A DNA stretch of 64,000 nt from Chrysaora quinquecirrha (GCA_014526335.1 JACTAT010000029.1:4110105-4174104), one strand, 5' to 3'; counted from the stretch's first letter, positions 23,601 to 32,876 are shown. Notes: generated by a model from the sequence alone, not told the origin. Numbers and translations are program-made.

Positions 23601-26070
23601 AGTAACAAAATAAACCCATTTTCAACTTTCTAAAAACCATTGGTTATGTTCTCTTTTGCAAGGAGATATCATTAGGGTCGTAAAGCGCTGCTTAACAAGC
23701 AATTTGTAGGCACATGATGAATAAGACGGCATTAAAAATCATTTTATGCCCTATATATGCAATATTCAAAGGTGATAAGGTGATAAAGTTCCAGGGTAAT
23801 AAAAGGCTGCAGTCCTAAACTTCTCTCACAACTAGGATTGTTTAGTTACCATTTCTTTATAGTGGTTCAGCAATACTTCTTGAAACGAGGACTATCTTGA
23901 AAATTTTCTGCGATAAGGGATATTGTGCCAACAATACAGTCAATAAAACGCCCGTAAAATGTCTTCCAACGGTATAGGGAGGAGGGTTCTGTACCTATAA
24001 CCATTCCATTACATCCACTGGGGCTCCAAGACCCCCCGACGAGGGGGGCTTTGGGGGGTATCAAAACCCGAAAACCCGGAAGAAAATTGGGACAAACCCG
24101 AAAACCCGGATGACCTTAGTTTCGACAACTGTTTTTAGAAGTTTACCCATTGACATCCTTTTTCAGGTTGAAAAACCCGAAAACCTGCACATTTTTACTA
24201 CAATACCCGAAACCCGGACTAGAAAAATGGCAAAACCCGTTGCCCGTTAAATAAACTTGACCCGAAAACCCGCACGATTTTTTAAGAAAACCCGAAAACC
24301 CGAGGCCGAAATCGGCCAAACCCGCAACCCGTGAAATCCCAAAGCCCCCCTCCCCGACACTTTTTCTGCCTTATATAAAACATATTCCATATACATTCTT
24401 TTTTAGTTCTTATCGAACCTGATGCTGTGTAGCAAACTCAATGACAATGGCTCAATGATCGACTTCATATTGAACTCGCCAGCACCCATCTACACTGCTT
24501 GCAAACTAACGCGATTATACCGAATGGAGTCGACAAGAGAAAAGACAAAAGCAACGATTTCCTTGAAATGGGCGATTATTGCGAACATATGAGCCACGAT
24601 TTGCTTCATCTTGCAACTGCTTTCGACACTGAGAACGTATTGAATGCGATTGATGATGCACGCCAACCTTTAATAGATATCATGATTGACGGAGAGCTGA
24701 AAATCTGTGTTGCACATACTAACGTTCAGGGATACCTTGGTGAAGTTTGGAAGGGAGATAGCTCGCTGTTCGAAGGATGGAAATCTGTCATACTGTTTTT
24801 GTTGTGTCTATTTATCCCGCCACTATGGGCCTTTCTGTCGCTGCCGTTCCATCGCTACAGTCGTGTACCAACGCTGAAGTTCATTTGCCATGTCATATCG
24901 CATTTCTACTTGATCTTTTTATTAATAATGGTCGTCGTTGTGCCATGGAATCGCAGTTACGAGCTACTATTTCCAACACCTTATGAATGGTTACTTGTTA
25001 TCTGGCTTTCTGGGATTCTTTTATCTCAAATCGCCGAGCCCCAAAGCCGCAGTGGGCTGGGCCTACTGCCTGTTATCGTGCTTGGCTTGTCGACCATTGC
25101 TATTGTTACACACTTCTGTGCTTTTCTGACTGAAGGCGAGACAAGAGCTCAAGTAATGTATGGCAGAGATCAAGTTTTTGGGCTTGCGTTGTTACTTTGC
25201 GTCGCACAATGCATGGAATTCTTGTCGTTGCATCATTTATTCGGTCCGTGGAGTATCATCATCCGGAGCTTATTTCAAGATCTGCTCAGATTTTTGGTCA
25301 TTCTCATGATCTTTATCGTTGGCTTCGCTCTGCAGCTAACAGTCGTTTACAAACCCGTGTACGATCTGAAGAAAGCGAACATACCGACCGAAACACTGCC
25401 TATACCCGGTCGTGACAGTGTTCTCACTATATTTGAACAATTATTCTTTGCAATGTTCGGACTGACTGGTAAATCCGACATTATGACTTTTGACTCAACT
25501 ACAAATCCACCAGCAACGAAATGGCTAGCACTGGCGATTTTTGGCGTGTATGAAATCATCACCATCATTGTTCTCATCAACCTTCTCATTGCTATGATGA
25601 GTAACACATACACCCGGCTGGAGGAACGGTCCGACATAGAATGGAAGTTCGGACGTGCAAAGGTGATCCGGAATATGACCAAAACGGTGTCGACGCCTGT
25701 GCCATTGAATATTATCACTACATTAATGACTATATTGAAAGTCGTTTTCAAAACAAACTGCTGCTGTTGTCGTACGGACATCCATAAGATCTGTGATGAA
25801 ATGGAGCACAAGATACCGGACATGCAAATGGAGTCGTTTGTTAGTCTGGATCGATCGACTGCTGTAGAGGAAGGTAGTGGCACCAAGAGATTGGTGGATG
25901 TGGTCAACTGGCAGGAGATTGTACATCGATATCTTGAGAATAAAGGACTGCAAATCGAAGATGATGAAGATGAAATCGATCGATTGGAGCATGGAGAAAG
26001 CCATAGACTCAAGCGCCGGACGCAGACAAAGAGATTGAGAGAAACAAGTCAAAATAATCACGTTGCTTAA
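2351..26070 (+). CDS. TRPN (NOMPC-type) mechanosensory TRP channel, 31 exons, apparent frameshift in last exon
   Basis: The model is a tetrameric cation channel of the TRPN/NOMPC family, in which a long ankyrin spring gates the pore mechanically. Joined exons give about 1,680 residues: an N-terminal region of 109 residues, 29 ankyrin repeats, a linker, six membrane segments with a pore loop, a TRP box and a basic tail. The 29-repeat count matches the known NOMPC family. All 30 upstream exons end in phase 0 at GT donors. The start is the ATG at 2351, the first in-frame ATG of the first exon; an upstream exon cannot be excluded. Exon coordinates are in the following entries. The last exon begins in the frame expected from exon 30 but its membrane region reads in another frame, so one base appears to be missing near 24540. 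Confidence 0.92.
3736..8039 (+). CDS. TRPN exons 2-8: ankyrin repeats 1-7
   Basis: Exons are 3736-3837, 4453-4551, 5062-5175, 5507-5611, 7030-7128, 7722-7823 and 7938-8039. Each is a multiple of three (99-114 bases), starts after AG and ends before GT. Each encodes one ankyrin repeat beginning at the conserved position just before the TPLH-like motif: GLTPLMLAC, GKSALYYAA, RNCLHQAC, GYCPLHIAA, RDTPLHVAA, GQTILHIAC and RTPLHVST. Confidence 0.9.
3921..4190. repeat. Degenerate tandem repeat in TRPN intron 2
   Basis: A unit of about 65 bases recurs, with the shared word 'ccagtggaactg' near 3971 and 4154 and 'atgcacattttt/atgcacattttc' near 3938 and 3999. Confidence 0.6.
5805..6715. repeat. GGCC-rich inverted/direct motif set (piggyBac-like end)
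   Basis: The motif GGGCCATATGGCCC joined to TTCCGGGCC occurs as a variant near 5812 (+), as its reverse complement near 6332, and again near 6684 (+). The last copy ends CCTGAAAGGG directly before TTAA, as expected for the end of a piggyBac-type element with a TTAA target site. The left end is not clear. Confidence 0.5.
7165..7425 (+). repeat. Dispersed repeat family E, copy 1
   Basis: Shares with 10635-10875 the ordered words 'caaaacaaacctt', 'gttcaatcgtttat', 'aggctta', 'atattagtaatagagact' and 'gcccgcgatgc'. Confidence 0.65.
8991..9540. repeat. CAC/ATC-rich minisatellite with higher-order duplication
   Basis: About 550 bases of trinucleotide-derived sequence (ATT, ATC, ACC, CAC), almost without G on this strand from 9120 onward. 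A block starting 'cctacaaccatcacctcgac' near 9138 and ending 'accaaccagcatcatgatc' near 9265 recurs at about 9296-9475, so the array contains a larger duplication. It lies in TRPN intron 8. The Thr/Ser/Pro-rich or glycine/valine-rich reading frames through it are composition artefacts. Confidence 0.9.
9650..13832 (+). CDS. TRPN exons 9-16: ankyrin repeats 8-15
   Basis: Exons are 9650-9748, 10087-10185, 10960-11061, 11688-11792, 12030-12128, 12464-12592, 13461-13586 and 13716-13832. All are in phase 0 with one ankyrin repeat each (GSTLIHLAS, GAICLHEAA, SYTPLHTAV, KETPLHLAA, GVTPLQIAI, GEIALHVAV, GDTCLHYVA, KESALHYCA). The last three are longer (129, 126 and 117 bases), with insertions in the helix or loop. 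The exon 13 acceptor follows a pyrimidine-rich microsatellite. Confidence 0.9.
10325..10425 (-). mobile_element. SINE family B fragment
   Basis: The reverse complement matches the 3' part of family B: a 'gcgtca...cagggt' region, then 'gttagttaatc', then 'tagtgactggcgctaaatac'. Confidence 0.65.
10635..10875 (+). repeat. Dispersed repeat family E, copy 2
   Basis: Same ordered words as the copy at 7165-7425, in the same orientation, in a neighbouring TRPN intron. Confidence 0.65.
11236..11493. mobile_element. AAACATTG inverted-repeat element, copy
   Basis: It has reiterated AAACATT and GTTTGTCAAGC words and ends in a degenerate 'gttcgatattttggtcag'. Both ends are diverged. Confidence 0.6.
11880..12029 (+). 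repeat. Pyrimidine-rich TACTC/TTTAC microsatellite at an acceptor
   Basis: Degenerate TTTAC and CTACT repeats run into the 'tcctttag' acceptor of TRPN exon 13, so the repeat provides the polypyrimidine tract. Confidence 0.75.
12156..12410. mobile_element. AAACATTG inverted-repeat element, copy
   Basis: It begins 'cctggccaaacgatc' followed by 'aaacattg' and contains several AAACATT/AATGTTT words around 'gtcacatcacaa'. Confidence 0.7.
12675..12835 (-). mobile_element. SINE family A copy
   Basis: The reverse complement carries the family A hallmark: 'atagctcagtggaaac', then 'gttggctctc', then a B-box-like 'ggttcgaa'. Read on the minus strand inside TRPN intron 14. Confidence 0.75.
12898..13157. 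mobile_element. AAACATTG inverted-repeat element, copy
   Basis: It starts 'ccttggaaaaacaacc' plus 'aaacattg' and ends 'caatgattcctcgtttagcc' plus 'agg', an imperfect terminal inverted repeat. Confidence 0.7.
13158..13413. mobile_element. AAACATTG inverted-repeat element, copy
   Basis: It starts 'gttttgccaaacgatc' plus 'aaacat' and ends 'caatgtttcatcttttagcc' plus 'aggg'. It is head-to-tail with the preceding copy. Confidence 0.7.
13861..14217. mobile_element. AAACATTG inverted-repeat element, copy with inserted hairpin
   Basis: It starts 'ccctggctaaacaatc' plus 'aaacattg'. The body has AAACATTG-type words. A separate hairpin element (14104-14164) sits inside its right part. Confidence 0.65.
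14104..14164. repeat. Near-perfect hairpin
   Basis: The left arm 'agcctgcgtgc' plus 'agcctcaaact...cttctc' pairs with the right arm 'gagaagaagtttgaggct' plus 'gcacgcaggct'. The only mismatches are a TAT bulge and a one-base gap, and the loop is about two bases. It is probably a foldback or palindromic insertion. Confidence 0.8.
14319..19902 (+). CDS. TRPN exons 17-25: ankyrin repeats 16-24
   Basis: Exons are 14319-14417, 15007-15105, 15553-15654, 16626-16724, 16860-16961, 17565-17666, 18308-18409, 19266-19364 and 19807-19902. They are all phase 0 and 96-102 bases long, one repeat per exon (GWSPLLIAA, GKTALHVSS, GLTAVHLAG, KRTPLHLAA, GYTPLHVAA, GNTCAHIAA, YETPMHLAA, GMTPLHLCA, GLTAIHVAA). Confidence 0.9.
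14612..14775 (+). repeat. Dispersed repeat family C, copy 1
   Basis: Shares 'cgtctgaaactcctcagagt', 'aaacaattgact', 'cccagatgc' and 'atcagcc' in order with 20088-20260. Confidence 0.65.
17155..17395 (+). mobile_element. SINE family A copy
   Basis: It contains 'tagctcagtg', 'atcgttggctctctggtcat' and a B-box-like 'gattctaatccc' followed by 'tgtggcatgcca'. Lies in TRPN intron 21. Confidence 0.8.
17817..17931. repeat. 31-bp inverted repeat (hairpin) in TRPN intron 22
   Basis: The left arm (17817-17847, containing gaagggaattctgggaat) and the right arm (17901-17931) are reverse complements with two differences, separated by 53 bases. Confidence 0.85.
18685..18914. mobile_element. AAACATTG inverted-repeat element, copy
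   Basis: Several AAACAT and CAATGTTT words; it ends 'caatgtttgatcgttttcca' plus 'aggcc', a member of the family's right end. Confidence 0.65.
18975..19070. repeat. About 20-bp minisatellite, four units
   Basis: Four degenerate units of the type 'cacgcgtagaatagaacg' lie in TRPN intron 23. Confidence 0.7.
20088..20260 (+). repeat. Dispersed repeat family C, copy 2
   Basis: Same ordered words as 14612-14775, including 'cgtctgacactcctcagagt' and 'atccagatgcc'. Confidence 0.65.
20405..20440 (+). mobile_element. SINE family B, 5' fragment
   Basis: The fragment 'ggtgctgtggcgtcgtggtc' plus 'taat' matches the 5' end of the family B copies at 20669 and 22622, then stops. It lies 71 bases upstream of the 12-codon TRPN exon 26. 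Confidence 0.7.
20512..23221 (+). CDS. TRPN exons 26-30: short linker plus ankyrin repeats 25-29
   Basis: Exons are 20512-20547, 21010-21117, 21647-21844, 22426-22524 and 23114-23221. Exon 26 is only 12 codons (CPRGKENVEGIE) and gives no repeat. Exon 27 carries one repeat (GFTPLHLAA). Exon 28 is double length and carries two (GMIPLHFGL, GRTGLHFAA). Exons 29 and 30 carry one each (SWSALHYAA, NKTPLAFAA). All junctions stay in phase 0. Confidence 0.88.
20669..20875 (+). mobile_element. SINE family B, full-length copy
   Basis: The A-box-like region 'tggcgtcgtggtctaat' and B-box-like 'aggtttgagcccc' resemble a tRNA with a long variable arm. The body has 'gattagttaatctactactg' and 'tagtgactggcgctaaatac', and the tail is a (CACCTT)n-like repeat. 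Confidence 0.8.
21170..21420 (+). mobile_element. SINE family A copy, first of a tandem pair
   Basis: 5' 'tatggcgatgaagaaggctc', then 'ctcaatggaagcatcgatgg', a B box 'aggttcaaatcc' and the 3' 'tggcatgccagttgtag'. Confidence 0.85.
21421..21618 (+). mobile_element. SINE family A copy, second of a tandem pair
   Basis: It repeats the preceding unit: 'tatgatgctgaagaaggctc', B box 'caggttcgaatccc' and 'gtatgccacttgtggaaaaa'. It ends about 29 bases upstream of TRPN exon 28. Confidence 0.85.
22622..22835 (+). mobile_element. SINE family B, full-length copy
   Basis: It begins 'ggtgctgtggcgtcgtggcc', carries 'gattagttagcctattactg' and ends in a (CACCTT)n-like tail, colinear with 20669-20875. Confidence 0.8.
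23008..23053. repeat. Perfect 18-bp stem hairpin upstream of TRPN exon 30
   Basis: 'ggttacagtggctttttc' at 23008-23025 is the exact reverse complement of 23036-23053, with a 10-base loop. It lies 60 bases upstream of the acceptor at 23112-23113. Confidence 0.9.
24041..24352. mobile_element. CCCGAAAACCCG element with terminal inverted repeats
   Basis: The interior is reiterated 'aaacccgaaaacccg' words. The ends 'gaggggggctttggg' (24041-24055) and 'cccaaagccccccctc'-like (about 24338-24352) are inverted repeats. 'cccgac' flanks both sides as a possible target duplication. It ends about 55 bases before TRPN exon 31. Confidence 0.7.
24407..26070 (+). CDS. TRPN exon 31: linker, membrane domain, pore and TRP box (frame break near 24540)
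   Basis: In phase 0 from exon 30 the exon reads FLSNLMLCSKLNDNG, then LNSPAPIYTACKLTRLYR, and stays open to a stop at 24590. The linker from about 24542 and everything after it reads in the frame one base back, which is closed by a stop at 24442 and open from 24445 to the TAA at 26068. That frame holds the membrane segments (first about 24778-24843), a pore with FFAMFGLTG (25447-25473), a last segment with VLINLLIAMMSNTY, the TRP box WKFGRAKVIRNM (25642-25677), a cysteine cluster and an acidic/basic tail. One missing base, for example in the A run 24540-24543, would join the two frames. Confidence 0.9.
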
Positions 26071-28010
26071 GATTGAGCAAAGCCCGTGATCTTTGACGAG
26101 AAGACGCTCATGATATGGGTATTCTCTCCTGCAACCATGGTCATTGCACGCTGCTTTCTTACTTCTTTTATCTCATCGATGTGTGCACATCAGTGGTGAT
26201 CTCTCCTCCTTTATTTTCCTAGCAGGCATCCCCATTTGACGATTCCTTTTTTCGACTCACGACGCTGTACCATGCATCCTCACAAACATTTCTAGCACTG
26301 TCTCTCTATTTGTTCTTCTATCCCTGTTTATACAGTGATTGTTTCCCATCTCAAGTGAGCTAGGAACATGATTCTTTTGTCTCTAACATTACCCATTACC
26401 TTTCTTTTCTACAAGTCCGTATACTTATTGCTTATGCAACATGTTAACCTTCAAAAAGATGACAGGCTTATAACAACGTTAGCTATTCATATTTGAAAAG
26501 AACACTTGTGTGTTGTTGCTGACTGCTGTGCTGCAGTAAGAAACACTCTACGCGGAATCCGAGCAAAAAGAATAGTGCAAGCTGTAGCCACGCAAATTTC
26601 GGCAGTTAATAGTAGCAGCATAGACCATAAATTTATCAAACTTTATATATCCGCAGCACTCTTTAACAATGTATTTTAATAGTATTTAATTTTATTTTTG
26701 TGTAATTTTCTTAATTCCTATTCGACTTTTTGAACAAGTCGAAACCAATGCTTTGGCCCAGCATAGAAAATCCATGAAATCCGTGTGTATCGTAGGAGCC
26801 CTTTTTGTGCGAGTGTAAACGAAGCACCGGCATTCTGATTTTCGCGAAAAAATGAATTCACACGGCTTAGTGCTACCTTTGGGTAGCTGACGTGCCCCTT
26901 ATCTGTCCAGATATTTTACCCAAAATATTATTTGACCGTGGGGTAAAATATGAAAGGAGGCTTTTATAGCCGTATTAGATTTTGGTTTGAGATCCACCCC
27001 AGTTGGAAAATTGAGACGTGCAGTTGTTTGCCTCTATCGTATAAGATGTAAAGTTGTCTTCTTAACATCTAATTCCTTAGTATTCAGGCTTATGTAAAGT
27101 CTTAATCTACCCCGTGAATACGGAACCTTTTCCAAATGGAACTGTTCCCAAACTAGTGCAGATAGGCTTCCCTTTTACATGGGGCTTGATAGATCCGTAC
27201 TATTCGATCTGGCATCCATGCTCGGCTGAGAAAGCTTGAAAAGTATTCCCTTTGAAACTGCTCCCTTTTAGGCCCCGTGTAAGCGGTGAGAATGTTTCCA
27301 AATGGGAACATTTTGTTCAATTCTGTTCTGTTCCGTGGAGAGTTCAAAACCTAGTACGGGAACGATGAATAGAGCAAAACATATCCACCAAGTCATGCGT
27401 AAACGACTGCTATTTGTTCTAGTTTTTTGCGGCGTTCGGGAACAGTTCCTCGTTTAAAGCGCTCCAGAGTGGGACCTGACGTGTCTAAGCCCATTTGCAC
27501 AACATTTGTATGGTTCTAAACGGAGCGATCAAAGTGATCTCGCGTAATAGGACTCGTGGATTCATCGCTTGATAGCCCGCTATTGTATCTTTAATGTTAC
27601 TAATACGTTTTTCAGTCAAAAGACTATATAATATTGTAATTAGATAATTTATAAAATGATGTTTCAGATGTACGATATTATTATTATTGAATTTATTGAA
27701 GCTTTTAACATAAAAATAAAGGAATACAAATTAAAGAAATAATATAGCACACTGAACTGAAAAGCACATATTGTATTTGATATTTTCTGCATTCATTGTA
27801 TTTATGTTATTTAAATTGCACTAAAAATGCATACGGATAGAATTTGTGGTGATATGTTGAACAAGTTGCTTTTTTGTGACAACCCTACTGACGTCCATGG
27901 AGTTACTCCATGTATTGTATTTATTTGCATCTATTTTGCCATTTTGCTGTTGGGAATAGCTCATTTTGTCACTTTTGGCTCTAGCTGGAATTTTGCGGGC
28001 TACCACGATG

Positions 28011-28044
<34 letters not shown>

Positions 28045-28632
28045 TAGCAAAATGCACTACCTAGTGCATTTACTGCACTATCAGGGGTTCCCTATGGCTT
28101 GAAACTAAGTACACAAGAAGCTTTGTGCAGTGTACAAGGGAAGGGGACGGTAAGAGCCCCAAGCTTTTGCTTTTTTGTTCTCGCAAATCGATAACCTCGC
28201 TATCAGGCAGCTATTGCATCATCTAGGTGAAGGCTCCATAAAATGAAAGTTGATCCCGATAGTCAAAACTTTCACTTGCCGAATGCGAAGAAAGCATATT
28301 TCCAAAAAAGTAATTTCCTTTCCTAAGTTCTGTAGTGCAGACATCTGCTATATATTCTCTAATGAAGACTTTTAAAAGCCGTACCATTTTCGTAAGGGTC
28401 CTTCAGCAAAATGGGAACGATGAGATAACATGCATTGTCACTAGTTGCTGAAAAAAGTTTGTACAAATTCATCTTGTCGCTCTGTACCGTGCATGTTATC
28501 TGTCGGTGGCGTCGAAAGTTCTTTCCTTGAAGACGGCCTAGGCACACGTGAAAGAATTGGTGCTCTTTCTAACATAAATTCTTTAAAAGGCTGGAAGTAA
28601 TTTTGCGGGTTGCTAAAGTATAAATTCTCAAG
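26071..28632. other. TRPN 3' flank and EIF2S1 upstream region
   Basis: No coding region is recognised. The first part is expected to be the TRPN 3' untranslated region. An AATAAA occurs near 27714. A (TCA)n microsatellite lies at about 28009-28045. The EIF2S1 promoter should lie in the last few hundred bases, but I see no distinctive element. Confidence 0.5.
28009..28045. repeat. (TCA)n microsatellite
   Basis: About a dozen uninterrupted TCA/ATC trinucleotides. Confidence 0.9.
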
Positions 28633-31600
28633 ATGCCGCTTTCGTGTCGTTTCTACAAGCAAAAGTACCCGGAAATCGACGATGTCGTGATGGTAAATGT
28701 GCGAAGTATCGCTGAAATGGGGGCCTACGTTCACTTGCTGGAATACAAGAACATCGAAGGAATGATCCTGCTTAGTGAACTTTCAAGAAGACGTATTAGG
28801 TCTATCAACAAGCTTATTAGGGTTGGGAGGAATGAATGTGTCGTTGTTATTCGTGTTGACAAAGATAAAGGTAAAGATGTTACATCTTATGTATGAAAAG
28901 ATGTTACATGCCATGTATGAAAGTTGATGATGATGATTATTATAATCATAAAAACATCCATAAAATAACCATATCATTAGGTAGGTGGATAGGTACTACA
29001 GTATTAAATGCCAGGCAGGCTGATCGTATCTAGGTTGGACGAAACACCTTGAAAACTGGCAATTACTAAACCATTGAATCAGCAATGAGTCACTGCTGGA
29101 AGTGATTGATTTGCTAATACTGGGAACAGTAAAGTGGTTGATAATTAGATTCAATTAGATACATTCCACATTAGAGGTAGTGCTAGTAGCATCAATTACC
29201 CATTCTGCAGAGTATGGCAGTTATGGATGAGATCTTGTACATGCAAAAAGTGCATTTCCATTTATCTCTTCTATTGTTCTACTGTTTTTCTCGTGGGTGC
29301 ACGTGCCACACCCTGAAGACTGGCAAATTACATATTACATGAACATGAAATTTAATGTTATAATTTGTAAATTTATACTAATGTCACATTTCTTCATCCC
29401 AGGTTATATTGATTTATCGAAAAGAAGAGTTTCCCCAGAGGAAGTCAAGAAATGTGAAGAAAAATTTAACAAAGCAAAAACAGTATGTACAGTATGCTCT
29501 AGACAAGACATGGCCGTTTATGGTGGGTGATCGCTGGCAGCGGTGCCTCCACTTCCACCTCCATTGCTCAAGGCAGGCATTTAGAATGCCTCCCTCTTCA
29601 GCTGTTTTCATGATAAATCACCTGCCCTCGGTTTTTCATTATTGTTATTAACCTTTTAACCTTCTGATGACATAAGTGGTTATTTTAAATGCATTAATGA
29701 CCTGTTAGTGTATTACCAGTAGAACATTAATCCATGTGTCAGTACATTCTGAAAGCATTCTGCTGAGATTCTACAGTAAGTAGTCTAAAAATCCCCTGCC
29801 TGACTTGCGGAGGAGTGCGACTTGACCACCTGCCTGCTCTAGACTGTAAAGGTACTAAGAGTTTGCATTAGGTTCCCAGCTTGGCAAGTGTCACATTAGT
29901 CTCCAGAGCTTGCAAGCAGAAGCAAGGAAAAACAAGGAAAAACAGGACCATTAGGAAAAAATTGCTTTGAAGATGATGCTTAATGCAAATTTTTGTGTTT
30001 CCACTGCTTTTGAAATCCATTATAACGTTACTGTTTTACTTATTTCAGGTGAATAGTATTCTACGTCATGTAGCTGAAGTAATGGAATATGAGAGTGATG
30101 AACAGCTAGAGGAATTATATGAAAAAACAGCATGGTTTTTTGATGAGAAATATAAGGCAACTGGTGGATCATACGAAATATTCAAGCATGCAGTTAGGTA
30201 AGCTAAGCTGTTTGTAGATAGGTTATTTCATTCTGGGTTTCTGATTTATTAGAACACTTTGTACGCTTTGTTGAATGGTGTCGAGATTTTCGGAGATATT
30301 TACAAAGTCACTTGTATGAGTGAATGAGATGGTCTATTTTTTCCCCAATGAGCCATCTATCAGGTCTTGTTAGTTGGTCTTCTTTTGAAGTACTAGCTAC
30401 TGGTGCTAAACACATAACCTTCATCTGCACCCAAACTTAGTACCACAAACAAAAAACGATTACTAGGATATGCCTATATGAAACATCTATATGACTCATT
30501 GAAACTGTCATTTTTCTCTCAGTGAGCCAACAATCCTTGATGATTGCCAGTTAGATGACAACACTAAAGAAGTGTTGCTAACAAACATAAACAGAAGAAT
30601 GACACCACAAGCTGTTAAAGTAAGATCAGATGTTGAGGTTGCTTGTTATGGATATGAAGGCATTGATGCTGTCAAAGCTGCATTGAAAGAAGGACTGAAA
30701 TTCTCAACAGAGGAAATGCCAGTCAAGGTATGTTGTGTGAAACTGCTTTAAATTTATAAGCCAAAGAAATGCTGTAAATGCTGACATAAGCAGTTGACAC
30801 TTATTTTGTATTATTCTCATTCCAAGACCAGAGATGTGTGTTAATGAAGATAGGTGTTTATAAAGGAATAGAAAAATAAACAAAACAATGAGAAAAATTT
30901 AAAAGAGTAATATGAATAAAGCAAGCGATCCATCCCCTTCTGCAGTCTAGTGAATGTTCAAATATCCAGATCAGTTGTTGGTGACAAATTATTATTTATA
31001 GTTTCTATCCTTCAAACGAAACTGGCTCAAGACATTTTTGTGAAAGAATTTTACTAGAAATTTAATTTGAAAAGCAAGTGAGAGCGTTGAATGACAGAGG
31101 AAAGATTAAGAAAGACAGCAGAACCTATAAAGTTGCAGGTTTTATCACACGCTGCATAATTGCTGAAAACAGCTAAAACAATAAGCCTGTGTTGATTAAC
31201 CACTTTTTGCATTGAGCTCGGTACATTGGTAGTTCAGTATTTCAAATTTTGTTCCTTTGCACAGATTGAGCCGACCCATACGAGGCTGCTACAACCGGCT
31301 TGATCTGCTTTATCCAACCAATTCACGTGTCGAAGCAACAAGTCTAAGAGAAAGATCCCCCGTTATTTGGAGCCTACGTCTAGTTTTGACCTTAGAATGA
31401 CAATACTGCGAACATTTTAAGCGCTGAAACATATCCTTATTTAATTGAGGTTCTTGTTTTCTTCAATTGCTGTTACCCTTTTGTGGAGCTATAATTTTAT
31501 GTCATATAAAGCATTGTTATTTCTTTTTTGCCAGATTAATTTAATTGCACCTCCAGTGTATGTAGTAACAACAACGACGTTAGAGCGTGAACTTGGCGTT

Positions 31601-32876
31601 GAGACGTTAAAGAAAGCGATTGCAGCTATTGAGAAGTCAATAGTTGCAAGCAAAGGACAGTTTAGTGTCAAAATGGAGGTTTGTAGTTTATACCGTCTTC
31701 TACATACGTTTATATGTCCCTGTTCGAATGGTCCTAACATATTGCTGCTTTCGTTAGAGCAAGATAAAATATTTTGGTTAGAGCTATACGCAATGATTAT
31801 GAACTGCCTTCTAACAGCATTTATTTTTAGTTGCTGTGGCGTCTTGGTGTAATCCCGCTGACTCCTTGTGTCAGGAGCTCAGTGTGATCAGGGTTCGAGT
31901 CCAGCCAAGATAGCGTCACTGCCAAGACTGCTAAGACCCTAACGACTGGCTCTAAAAAACTAATTCACCCTCACCTTCTTCAGAACTCGGGGATACATGA
32001 CTCATGGATGAACGTGGACGTCTCGCCGATATTTTACAAACCCATTAACATAATTGTCAGTATCTATACTACTCAACGCAAAGACACTTTTTTTTTTATA
32101 ATTGAGAAGTATAGGAGAGTAGTTATAGTTTCTTGGCCTGGTCATAACTTGCAAAAGTATGACATCCATGCGATATTTACACTATATGCTGACTAAAAAA
32201 CTAAACATTTTGTTAACTTCCATTACCCTCCTATATGGGATTATGCTAAAAGTATAACAAACCTGTAGAGAATTTCATAGCCAAAACCCACTCACAACGG
32301 GGGCATGCCTGTACCATGCCTGTACAAAAATAATATTATTGTGTACCTCTGTATAGAGCAAGTATTATGTTTCTTCAATAGAGTCATGTATAGAAAGTTG
32401 GTCTCGACGATTAGAGTTGTTGAGGCCATTCGGTCAAGGTGTTCTGCCAACTATAGGTAAATCCTGCTTGGCACGAATTTCGTCAGCGTCGCTTTCCGCA
32501 AGCCAGAACAAAACTGGCCGCAAAAGCTGCAGGTCTGCATCAGCTTATAGCTCTAGAGCTCCTACCTTTCATTAAAAAAAAAAACAAACAGATTTCCTCT
32601 TTGCTTGCTTCGTGTTTTTTCTTTTAAAATGTTTGTTTTCGAATTCTGGTCTGGTACAGAGATCCAGACCATCTTTTTTACAGAGAGTATGGATTTTCAT
32701 TAAAGTATGGATTTTCAATAAAGTATGGATTTTCATTTCAGCCTAAAGTTGTTACTGATACTGATGAAATTGAATTATCGAAGCAACTTGCTCAGCTTGA
32801 GAAAATGAATGCTGAAGTTGGTGGAGATGACAGTCCGGATGAAATGCCCAGTGATGAAGATGAACCGGAGCAATAA
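28633..32876 (+). CDS. EIF2S1: Eukaryotic translation initiation factor 2 subunit alpha, six exons
   Basis: This is the alpha subunit of the eIF2 complex, which brings initiator Met-tRNA to the 40S ribosome; phosphorylation of its regulatory serine blocks eIF2B and shuts down translation under stress. Exons are 28633-28870, 29403-29482, 30049-30197, 30523-30727, 31535-31678 and 32742-32876, all GT-AG. They join to 316 residues (family usually about 315). The protein starts MPLSCRFY and has the S1 domain with [14 protein letters not shown]. The regulatory serine is residue 51 counting the Met. Also seen are [11 protein letters not shown] in the helical region, TTTTLERE in the C-terminal alpha/beta domain and an acidic tail. 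AATAAA overlaps the stop. Intron 5 holds a SINE. A tail-to-tail ankyrin gene follows. Confidence 0.97.
30358..30425 (+). mobile_element. SINE family B fragment
   Basis: 'caggtcttgttagttggtct' followed by 'actggtgctaaacac' aligns with the central part of family B. Lies in EIF2S1 intron 3. Confidence 0.5.
31828..31980 (+). mobile_element. SINE family B copy
   Basis: 'gttgctgtggcgtcttggtg', a B box 'gggttcgagtcc' very close to the tRNA consensus, then 'actggctctaaaaaac' and a 'caccctcacctt' tail. Lies in EIF2S1 intron 5. Confidence 0.75.

Noticed and set aside
24530..24560. Programmed -1 ribosomal frameshift as the explanation for the TRPN break
   Set aside because: No classic X XXY YYZ slippery heptamer in the right frame and no obvious downstream pseudoknot; a missing base is simpler.
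25347..26012. 221-codon open frame on the minus strand
   Set aside because: It is antisense to the TRPN channel exon, whose membrane and TRP-box motifs are unmistakable.
27827..28102. 91-codon frame with a membrane-like stretch
   Set aside because: It runs through the (TCA)n microsatellite, which creates the poly-Ile segment; no family or splice context.
31861..31905. tRNA gene suggested by a good B box
   Set aside because: The tRNA-like head belongs to SINE family B; the cloverleaf is degenerate and is followed by the SINE body.
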